Source of the DNA: Agapanthus africanus
Lineage: Eukaryota > Streptophyta > Magnoliopsida > Asparagales > Amaryllidaceae
Length of the DNA stretch: 64,000 nt
Reading direction: 5' to 3'
Assembly (NCBI GenBank): GCA_030015575.1
Contig: CM057342.1
Location: forward strand, 263,834,867-263,898,866
Numbering within the stretch: position 1 is the stretch's first letter; each line of letters begins with the position of its first letter. A model generated the notes under the pieces. That model had not been told where the DNA came from, did not search any database, and saw nothing but the letters and a program-made list of their open reading frames with translations. The position numbers and the translations under genes were made by a program. Shown here piece by piece: positions 46,901 through 55,459 of the stretch.

Positions 46901-48640
46901 ATTTTGTTAGGATGTTTGGTTTTCTATAGATCCCTCACTTATTATTGTCCACTTAAAATATTTATAAAAAAAAAGATTATGTCAACACTATATCATATGC
47001 AGCCAAAAACCATACTAGGCTGCAAAAATTGCACACCTTTGTTTGATAATGAAAACTGAAACTCCTCGTAACTACATCTTCCAACTTACTGCGAGGAGTT
47101 GATAGTGATAGCTAATTCATAACTTTCAGCTGATCTTTATAAATCCAATACATAATATAAAAATTAAGCATGAAACCATAACCACACATATATAGAAGCT
47201 AATAATATGATTCTCACTGTACATAAATGCACCATCAATGTGGATTCTATCAGAATCCAGCCTAACCAATGCTCAACCTTCTCTACATATTCAATCGTCA
47301 GACATGGCTGAAACCAAATTATAACAATATAGATCCTTTACTTTGAACCCCTGCCATCGGTTAGATCTGTGTATCTACTGAAACTTAAATTAGTTATATT
47401 ATGAAGCATTATGATCCAACTGTTCTTAGATTAAACTGTTACTTCTACAATAACTTTCGACTCAAATACTTCTTATATAGCTTGAATCGTTTACATCAGT
47501 CGGGACTCAGAAGTGGCTATGGAGCTATTATTATGTTATGCAACATAATGGTCAACTGTAATTAGACCGCATTGTCGTAAGATGGAAGTTCACGAGATAT
47601 TCTCAGACATTCTGCATACTTTACACTCATATCCAATGTTACAGCTTTAACGAAGGAAAATTAATTGTCAAAGCAAAAGAAAAGGAATAGAGAATCATTC
47701 TCAGACAACAAAAAAATAAAGCTCAGGCATGCACAATAAAAATATAGGAAAACTTTTAATGAGCAAAAGAAATTTCTTTTTCGTGCTAGTTCGGAGTAAA
47801 GGATGCAGCACCTTTTCAAATGCAATGATCAAGTTGTCCCTTGCTGTTGGGAAAGGAATATCGGCTGCCAAACTCCGAAAATATCGGTATATTGACACCA
47901 CCTCATCACCCGAGTAGGATGCCAGTATTGCAAGCTGAAAAGAGAATAAAATATAATCATATTAGACAAGCATCAGAGAGATCCTGCTACAGGAGTTATA
48001 ACTGAAACGAGAGAGTATAACAACTAAAAAGTTTGTAACCTGATGGTGTGGATTGCCGCTTGAAGGGCAGAGTGAAGCTGCCTGCTTGTAGTAACTAGAA
48101 GCTGCAGCATACTCACGGCTAATGGAGTCCCCCTCTCCATAAGATCCTTTGTAACGAGCAAGGTCACCGAGATATATTAGAGACCGGTGACAAGAAATCA
48201 ACCCTTTATTCGTCCGGTGATTTGTTTTCATTCTTTGTTAGAATAGTTTGGCTTTCTGGACTGTCAGAAAAGAAACCAAGGGGCAGACCAGATTTTGCTC
48301 TAATTTTTAGTATCAGATCATGGTAAAAACCAGTTGACTCCGAAAGGAAGGTTTTAAAACCAGAATGAATTTTCTTTACAGAATCAGGTCAGGAAAAAGT
48401 TCTTCCGCCTTGAGAAGTCACTGATCCTGCAGATTTGGCAGCATTGAGGAGTTTTCGGAACTCCTCGATTCTCCTGTAGTGCAATTTCCAAAGGGCGAAT
48501 TCAACTTCATGCTTTTGCGAAAAGTCGTGATCTTCAAGGATTATTGACTCGTAATTCTCACGGATTTGAACCCATGTACTGGGATCTGAAGGAACTCTTT
48601 CCTTCGCATTCTTCCCTAGAGTGGTCTCCAATTCGACTCT
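43924..48640 (-). pseudogene. SMG7: SMG7 (EST1-like nonsense-mediated decay factor) pseudogene
   Basis: Four exon equivalents: 48640-48040, 47934-47812, 45974-45742, 45161-43924, with all GT-AG sites kept. The 14-3-3-like/TPR N-terminal part is clear: VPSDPSTWVQIRENYESIIL, then FALWKLHYRRIEEFRK, then LIYLGDLARYKGSYGEGDS, then ASSYYKQAASL. After it come SIYRYFRSLAAD and FVRVNGILFSRTS-LETFEEV. The C-terminal exon keeps EEEIVFKP, ARHLGPPLGF and an LWSGSFV end. Lesions: 5' end lost at ~48640 where family T begins; in-frame TGA at 48391-48389; frameshift with TAA near 48206; a deletion at ~45065 joining GEEINFGQ to NAGRALMNVV and removing the central domain (~200 residues in the family); a 2-base loss giving TGA at 45013-45011. 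SMG7 acts in mRNA decay and meiotic exit; this copy cannot make the normal protein. Confidence 0.9.
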
Positions 48641-49399
48641 AATGATTCGCTCCTGACAATATTTCAGTCGCAGCGATATTGATGCTAAGATTGGTATCAG
48701 ATCCCAAATTCCCTACTCGCGAAAAAAATTATCGATCCAAAAAAAAAATGCATATGAAATAGCCGAAATGATGGGGCAACTTGCAACAAAATTAGCAAGT
48801 AAAAATATATGCATACAAAAACAGCCGAAATGATTGGGCAACTCGCAATAAAAAGCAGCGAGTAAAAAGAAAAATAATTGAAATGATTGGGCACCGTGAA
48901 AAATAGCCAAAATGATTGGGTAATCGCGATTTTCGCGATATAAAAAGCTGAAATGATAGAGCATCGCGGAAAGAATAGAAAAAAATGAATGAAAGAATGA
49001 AATTTTTTGCCCTACAGGTGAGATCACATCGATCCCTGTATACAATTCAGGGGCACAAACAAAGAGGGAACCATATCTTCCAAACAGGCTCAATCAGAAA
49101 GCGAAGCCAAATCTCGACGGTTCATAGAAAACCTAGAGACAACCTTGACATTTGTCGCAATATTGCAGACACAATATCAACAAACGAAACATAAGAAGAT
49201 CCCTGGCTTCAGGGTCTCGACGTCAACATCGACAACTTAGAGATCACAAACGGCGTTTCTCCTCACTCCAACCAGATACAGACATGACGTCAACAATCGA
49301 CATCAGAGTCGCAACGAAATGGAACCATGGTAAAGTCCCTAGTTCCAAATCTCAATAGCCACATCTGCAGCCCGGAGACCAACAACGGTGGGCCTCCTC

Positions 49400-50150
49400 A
49401 TTCCAGCATAACACAGATGTTACACCATCAAACGGAGCCATGGCAAAATCCCAGTTCCATCTCAGCATTCGTCTCGATACAGCAGACGAGATGTCAACAA
49501 CGGCGTTCCTTCGCAGTCCAGCAGGATGCAGATGCAACGTCAACAAAAGACTTCATGGTCGAAACAAAGCGGAGCGACGGCAAAATCCCAGCTCCACCTC
49601 AGCATTTGTCTCAATACAGCAGACGAGATGTCAACAATGGCGTTCCTCCGCAGTCCAGCAGGATGCAGATGCAACGTCAACAAAAGTCCTCACGGTCGAA
49701 ACAAAGCGGAGCAACGGCAAAATCCCAGCTCCACCTCAGCATTCGTCTCAATACAGCAGACGAGATGTCAACAATGGCGTTCCCCCGCAGTCCAGCAGGA
49801 TGCAGATGCAACGTTAACAAAAGACCTCACGGTCGAAACAAAGCGGAGCGACGGCAAAATCCCAGCTCCACCTCAGCATTCGTCTCGATACAGCGGACAC
49901 GATGCCAACAACGACGTTCCCTCGCAATACAACACGATGCAGATACAACGTCAGCGAAAGACTCCATGGTCGAAACAAAGCGGAGTGACGTCGCAAAATC
50001 CCAGCTCCACCACGACATTCGTCTCGATACAGCAGACGCAGTGCCAGCAAACGAAGCGAAGGCCAAATTCCTAGCTTCAGGGTCTCGAAGGTAACTCATA
50101 TAAAACCTGAAAGATCATCGGAGATCATCCCACACCAGCGAAGAGTGATC
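49400..50150 (+). repeat. 137 bp tandem repeat, copy A
   Basis: 'agcattcgtctc' starts at 49464, 49601, 49738 and 49875 (exact 137 bp steps), with a diverged fifth unit near 50013. Each unit contains TCGTCT-cgatacagc-AGACGA, a short hairpin. Open frames through it exist only because 137 is not a multiple of 3 and stops are rare; no protein family is recognised. Confidence 0.9.
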
Positions 50151-51000
50151 ACCACCATGACATTCGTCTCGATACAGCAGACGCAATGACAGCAAACGAA
50201 GCGAATGCCAAATTCCTAGCTTCAGGATCTTGACGGTAACTCATATAAAACCTGAAAGACCATCGGAGATCATCCCACACCAGCGAAGAGTGATCACCAC
50301 CATGACATTCGTCTCGATACAACAGACGCAATGACAGCAAACGAAGCGAAGGCTAAATTCCTAACTTCAGGGTCTTGACGGTAATTCATATAAAACGTGA
50401 AAGACAATCAGAGATTATCCCACACCAGCGCGGAGTGGTCACCACCTCGACGTTCGTCTCGATACAACAGACGAGATGTCACCACAGCGTCCTTCCTTCA
50501 ACAGGAGCCGGACACGCCAAAGCAAACGAAGCGAAGGCCAAATTCCTATCTTCAGGGTCTTGACGGTAACTCATATAAAACCTGAAAGACAATCGGAGAT
50601 CATCCCACACCAGCACGGAGTGGTCACCACCTCGACGTTCGTCTCGATACAGCAGACGAGATGTCACCACAGCGTTCTTCCTCCAGCAGGAGCCGGACAC
50701 GCCAAAGCAAACGAAGCGAATGCCAAATTCCTAGCTTCAGGGTCTTGACGGTAACTTATATAAAACCTGAAAGACTACCGGAGATCATCCCACATGGAGT
50801 GGTCACCACCTCGACGTTCGTCTCGATACAGCAGATGAGATTTCACCACAGCTTTCTCTCTCCAGCAGGATTCAGACGCGACAATCAAACAACGGAGCCA
50901 CGGCAAAATCCCTAGTTCCAAACCTCGATGGTTCATCAACAACTTAGAGACAACCGTGATATTCGTCTCGATACAGCAGACGCAATGCCAGCAAACGAAG
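50150..51000 (+). repeat. 145-185 bp tandem repeat, copy A
   Basis: The motif 'gac(a/g)ttcgtctcgatac' recurs at about 50159, 50304, 50449, 50634 and 50813. Steps are 145, 145, 185 and 179 bp, so there are two length classes. The shared unit body includes 'aggtctt-gacggtaactcat' and 'cggagatcatcccaca'. It is a second repeat type derived from the 137 bp unit. Confidence 0.85.
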
Positions 51001-51389
51001 CAAAGGCCAAATTCCTAGCTTCAGGGTCTTGACGGCAAGTCATATAAAGACTGAAAGACTATCGGAGATCGTCCCACACTAGCGCGGAGTGGTTATGACT
51101 CATCGGGGCTCTCCAAAATGAGCCTAAATTCAAGTAAAAAGCGGCATGGCAAAATTCCTAACGCTTGCTCTTCTGACGGTCAAACTGCCTAGGAAGATTG
51201 CTTGAAGACGTCTTGTCCAGCCCCTGAAGGGATCAGAGACACGACAGTCGCAAGGCTACTCGAACAGCAAAATTGCCTATCGAGGAATACATCAGCCAAC
51301 GCGATGGTACGACGGACAAAACCCTAGTACCACAGACCCTAACGGACCTTTGTCGTAAAGAGCAGAGGTTAACTGTGACGTTAGGATAT

Positions 51390-51770
51390 CCTTGCGAGAA
51401 ATGCTCGATTCGTCTCGACTCGTAGGGAAAAGCCTTAGGCAATGGGGATAAAAACCTGTTTCCTAAGCACTGGGGGCCTGCAAGTTGATCCAAAACGGAC
51501 TCTTGCATACTATTCACGGACTACGCTCTCTAAAGTCGAATCTCGACAAGGAGGGAAACAACCACTTACGAGTTCTCTCGACTTATAAGCGGGAAAATTC
51601 TCTTGTGAGATCCTTACAACTCTCAAGAGAAAACACATTAGGAATCCTCACGACTCCTAGGGAGAAAATACGCCTACGGGATCCTCTCGACTCGTAGGGA
51701 GAAAAGTCTTTATGAGACCCTCACGGCTCATAAAGTTGAAAAGTCTTAGGTGGCAGATCCTAATCCTGTC
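51390..51770 (+). repeat. Hairpin-module array, copy A
   Basis: Modules: CTTACGAG-ttctctcga-CTTATAAG, CTCTTGTGAG-atccttacaa-CTCTCAAGAG, TTAGGA-atcctcacgac-TCCTA, CCTACG-ggatcctctcgact-CGTAGG, CTTTATGAG-accctcacgg-CTCATAAAG. Each is followed by a purine spacer (gagaaaa). Confidence 0.7.
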
Positions 51771-52110
51771 TCCTAAGCCATCACTGTCCTGCAAAGAGGT
51801 CAAGATGGACCATCTATGAGCCACACTTGCCAAAACAACATGCCACCGAAATGGAAAAGTTACTCATGAGCATATAAACCACTTCACGCCAGAGTAAGAC
51901 ATAAAGAGATAGAAGGGTGCGGCTCATGGAGTTAAGGGTTTGGAACTATATCTATTAAGGGTCGAGATTTGAGTCAATGATAAATGACGACGCTTGTGTC
52001 CGCTCGTTATCTTCTCAGATCAAGATTCTGAAAATTATATACCAACCCGAAACTGGTCATACGCTATGCATAACTCTGCACTACTTCACCCAAGTACATA
52101 CTTACGTGGG

Positions 52111-52129
52111 CAAAGTAGTGGGGGGCATT
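52111..52129 (+). other. Polypurine tract before the family T LTR
   Basis: caaagtagtggggggcatt lies directly before TGTTCCCGCC. The same tract type precedes 28390 and is absent outside 7409, which separates 3' from 5' LTR edges. Confidence 0.75.
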
Positions 52130-53019
52130 TGTTCCCGCCAAAAATTTCTGCGCAAAAGAGTCCAAGGTATCAAATGACAGCTATGCTTAAGGAAATGCGA
52201 ACCAATATCTTCCGGCCTGTATTTCGATAAACTCCCGAAAGAGCAACTATTAAATTTTGATGGTATCGAAAGCATCTCGAAAAATCCTTCGATTTGATAT
52301 ATTATGGGCTTCATAATTCATCCGGGATCAAAGGTTATGAGCAAAAATGGTATACACTGTTCCCTGATTAAAAATCAGGAATTGCCTCAATAAGGTATCA
52401 CGTGCTCACACGTGATCAATGGTTACGTGTTGACACGTGATAGTTAAAACAGGAATAAAAACAAATGGCTGAAGAAGGACCCAATTGGGGGTCGCGTGCT
52501 CACACGTGATCAATGGTCACGTGTTGACACGTGATAGTTAAAACAGAAATAAAAACAAATGGCTGAAGGAAATACCTCAATGAGGTATCACGTGCTCACA
52601 CGTGACCAATGGTCACGTGATGGTTAAAATTGAAGCATAAATAAACGCTGAGAAAAGGACTCAATTGGGGGTTATGTGCTCACACGTGACCAAAGGTCAC
52701 GTGTCAGCACATGACTGGCTTGCATTACAGTTTCATAAAATTAAATTCTAAAAGCTTCTAAATCTTTCCAAATGGAAAAGTATAATGGGGACCGTTGGAT
52801 TAAAGATCCAAGGGTGATTAAAAATCACCAATTTATGTGAAAATCTTAGACAAGGAAAGATTTCCCCAAATCTCACCAAAAATAACAAACAGAATATCTT
52901 TGGATTTAAAATCCAACGGTGAATAAAATTCATTGTGTGATCTAAAGGATCATATTAATTATGAAATCAAATCAAATCTTTCAATGAAAGATTTGCAAAA
53001 CAAATTGATTCTTTTCTTT

Positions 53020-53036
53020 CTCCTATAAATAGGAGC
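53020..53036 (+). promoter_or_regulatory. Candidate LTR TATA box within a palindrome
   Basis: CTCCTATAAATAGGAG contains TATAAATA. The same stretch occurs in copy 3 (about 29324) and, on the minus strand, copy 1 (about 6409-6424). Conservation in three copies and the LTR position support a core promoter. The start site is not known. Confidence 0.65.
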
Positions 53037-53086
53037 CAAGAAAAGAAGAGAAGGGATCTACTTTTTGGAGGGAAGAACAGAGAGAG

Positions 53087-53460
53087 GAGAATTTAATTCT
53101 CAACAAAGAAAACCCTAGGTGAGAAAAGAAAGGGAATCAAAACTTGAAACAGAGAATTTAATTCTCAATCCAAGAGTTTAACTCTTATATAAAGAAAAGA
53201 ACTTAGTTCTTTCTTTGGTTGAGGATCTGCAAAGTGCACATCTCCCCATGAATTGAAAATTTAATTCTCATTGGGTTGAGATCCTGTCATGCAGATCTAA
53301 AACACAGAAGAGGAATTGAGTGTTGAGAATTTAATTCTCACAGAATTACAGGAATTTAATTCCTTTGAGATAAAATTAGGGTTTAACCCCATATTTTAGG
53401 AATTTAATTCCTCCAAAATCATGATTAGGGTTTAACCCTACAGAGAATTTAATTACTAAA
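53087..53460 (+). repeat. GAATTTAATTC palindrome array
   Basis: About ten copies of GAATTTAATTC, often extended to GAGAATTTAATTCTC, occur in ~370 bp. Between them lie related dyads AGAGTTTAACTCT and AGGGTTTAACCCT. It lies just after the TATA-like box, so it is probably in the transcript leader. Confidence 0.8.
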
Positions 53461-53791
53461 GAAATAAAGAGACTTGAAAGATTTCCATGCACGTAAAGAA
53501 CTTGATCACGTGACCCTTCCCCTCAATGATCGAAAGAGAACGAACAAGAATTAAGGTCACGTGTCCCCCACGTGACCCTTGAAAAGATCCCCAGAAATGA
53601 GAAGGAAAAATCACTGAGGCAACGCCTCACGTGCTCCACGTGACTCCCGAAATACAGAGAGAAAAAGTAAAAGAAGCAAAGGCCTTAGGCGCTCTCACGT
53701 GTTCCCACGTGACCTCTTGGCAGACGCTCTAACAATCAGTGCATGAATCCTCCTCACGTGTCAGCACGTGATGCTCTAAAATAAAACATAA

Positions 53792-54006
53792 AAGTGTTTA
53801 ACACTTAATTGTAGAACAAAGAAAAGGGATCTGGTCCCACTTTTGGTCGCTCTCACGTGTCCACACGTGACCCATCTTTCTAGTGTTTAACACCAAATTG
53901 AAGATTTTATTTCCAGTGTTTAACACTGATTGTCTTTTAGTGTTTAACACTAATTTGAGAGTTCTATCTCCAATGTTTAACACTGTTGTTCTCTAGTGTT
54001 TAAAAC
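53792..54006 (+). repeat. GTGTTTAACAC palindrome array
   Basis: AGTGTTTAACACT or near variants occur at about 53792, 53882, 53916, 53938, 53972 and 53994 (the last decayed). The same array is present in copy 1 (5386-5612). Confidence 0.8.
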
Positions 54007-54364
54007 TACTTTCAGCCAAATTGGCTAATTTTCCAGAGGCAAAAGTCCCTCCTCCAAATGAATCTCAAAATTGAGGAAATCAAGGACAAAATGTTGTCAG
54101 AGCCCCAAACCTCTGTTTAGCACTGCTGAATTATGAGGGGCTGAACCCAGATAAATGTCTAATGGTCCAAAGGGCCAATATTTCAAACATAATTGGACTT
54201 AGCCCAAACTGGCCATAAGTTCTCAAATCATCTTGAACCGAGCACATCTGCTCTTTCAACCAACTCATTGGTTCAAGGGTATATCTCTGAACTCCTCTGA
54301 TATTTGTCGTTGTAATCCTTCACCGTCTTCAGAGAGGTGATGGGTCCCGACAGCTATACATTTT

Positions 54365-54445
54365 ATGGACCACCATGTCCCTAAACTGGAAATGGACCAC
54401 CATGTCCCTAAACTGGAAATGGACCACCATGTCCCTAAACTGGAA
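54365..54445 (+). repeat. 27 bp tandem repeat, three units
   Basis: The unit atggaccaccatgtccctaa plus actggaa occurs three times. It is the same unit that occurs four times in copy 1. Confidence 0.9.
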
Positions 54446-55049
54446 CAATAGAGCCCAAATGCTCTTTTGTCGGATCCAAACGATCCTGTTAAGTCGATCT
54501 TAGTCTCAAATTAGGCTAACGTATCCTTAACAAACGTTTAAGTTGATCTTAGCCTCAAATATGGCTAACGCATCCTTAAACCAAAACTTTCAAAACAGAC
54601 ATTAGTCCCAAATTGGACTACAGGTCTCCCAACCAACCTTGGTTCAAGGGTACATCTCTGAACTCCTCTGATATCTGTCATTGTAATCCTTCAACGTCGT
54701 CAGAGAGGTGATGGGTCCCGACGGCCATACATTCAATGGACCGCTATGTCCCTAAACTACAACAATAGAGCCCCAAATGCTCTTTTGTCGGATCTAAACG
54801 ATCCCGTTAAGTTGATCTTAGTCTCAAACTGGACTAACGTATTCTTAACAAACGTTTGAGTTGATCTTAGCCTCAAATATGGCTAAAGTATCCTCAAACC
54901 AAAATCCCAAACCCAAATCTAAGAAAATACGGATTTGGACTAATCCACGTCCTACGGGCGACAGCATAAATTAGTCTCTGTATACAATCCACGGGAAACC
55001 AAAAACAAAACAAACACCCACGACACGAAGTGACCATCTGGAGAAGGAG

Positions 55050-55150
55050 AAAGTTGTTACCGCGATGCGGTAGCGTAATTAACTGCAGGGGCTTGCGCCT
55101 GCAGGGAAGAGCGTCCCCACAATCAAAAACCCCTCGAGCGAGGGGGAATC
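55050..55150 (+). promoter_or_regulatory. Strong hairpins near the LTR 3' end
   Basis: Three consecutive dyads: GCTACCGC...GCGGTAGC type (55055-55074), CTGCAGGgGCTTGCgCCTGCAG (55083-55104, read as two arms CTGCAGG/CCTGCAG), and CCCCTCGAGCGAGGGG (about 55131). Copies 1 and 3 keep the same three with sequence changes. In retroelements this part of the transcript leader can carry packaging or dimerisation signals; that role is inferred. Confidence 0.6.
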
Positions 55151-55315
55151 TGATGAAGTCTGCTATATCGGCCGCATCCGTTTAAACCTTCGATATACGG
55201 TGCCATAAATCAACTTGGCATCTTCGGAGAGGTGGACGGATAGCACCAATTAGCATCTGCCCCGAATCTCAGGCAAGACGTCTGTCTTGCGCGTCATTCG
55301 GCGGGGAACAGATTC

Positions 55316-55334
55316 TGGCACGCCCGGTGGGACC
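55316..55334 (+). other. Primer binding site of family T copy B
   Basis: TGGCACGCCCGGTGGGACC, five bases after the LTR end, identical to copy 1. The matching tRNA is not identified. Confidence 0.75.
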
Positions 55335-55459
55335 TTTTCCTCTTTCCACTCCACACTTCGTGTGTCGTGTTCGCGAACGAATCACGGTTTGCTATGGTTG
55401 CCTGTGGATTCGAGGTACTAAGATTTTGTGTCTTGCTCCGTGCAGAAAACAGAAGATCA

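Larger units (their letters stand above)
48641..52129 (+). mobile_element. Family T, 5'-truncated internal tail (copy A)
   Basis: It begins directly at the SMG7 break with 'atgattcgctcctgacaata'. It is colinear and nearly identical to 60805-64000: 'gccgaaatgat(t)gggcaa' units, 'gcgattttcgcgatataaaa', tandem arrays, hairpin modules, then the purine tract caaagtagtggggggcatt (52111-52129). No protein domain is seen. It ends in the LTR at 52130, of which it is the upstream neighbour, so that LTR acts as its 3' LTR. Confidence 0.85.
52399..53869 (+). promoter_or_regulatory. Paired G-box (CACGTG) array in the LTR
   Basis: I count 22 exact CACGTG sites by eye, most in pairs such as TCACGTG-CTCA-CACGTGA and TCACGTG-TTGA-CACGTGA. 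Pairs lie near 52399, 52430, 52520, 52585, 52690, 53560, 53628, 53698, 53758 and 53854. Chance predicts about one per 4 kb. CACGTG binds plant bZIP (ABRE/G-box) and bHLH proteins. The pairs can also form hairpins with 6-7 bp stems. Confidence 0.75.
52130..55310 (+). repeat. Family T LTR shared by copies A and B
   Basis: The LTR is 3,181 bp. It starts TGTTCCCGCC after a purine tract and ends GGCGGGGAACA, followed by GATTC and the primer site. It therefore has a 3'-LTR neighbour on its left and a 5'-LTR neighbour on its right. The internal order is palindrome chain and paired G-boxes, GAATTTAATTC array, more G-boxes, GTGTTTAACAC array, 27 bp tandem, duplicated ~370 bp block, then strong hairpins near the 3' end. 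A TATA-like 'ctcctataaataggag' at about 53020-53036 sits inside its own palindrome and is a plausible promoter. Confidence 0.85.

Noticed and set aside
49327-50094. Long overlapping open frames in the 137 bp array
   Set aside because: Translations in three frames are all repetitive. They reflect the tandem unit, not a protein.
54987-55310. LTR end at 'gtataca' (54986) instead of GGGGAACA (55310)
   Set aside because: Copies 1, 2 and 3 all stay similar to about 320 bases beyond it. Copy 3 loses similarity just before the primer site, and 55310 gives termini matching the start (TGTTCC/GGAACA). 'gtatacaatcca' also recurs at about 26652, 30971, 49038 and 60398 inside the elements.
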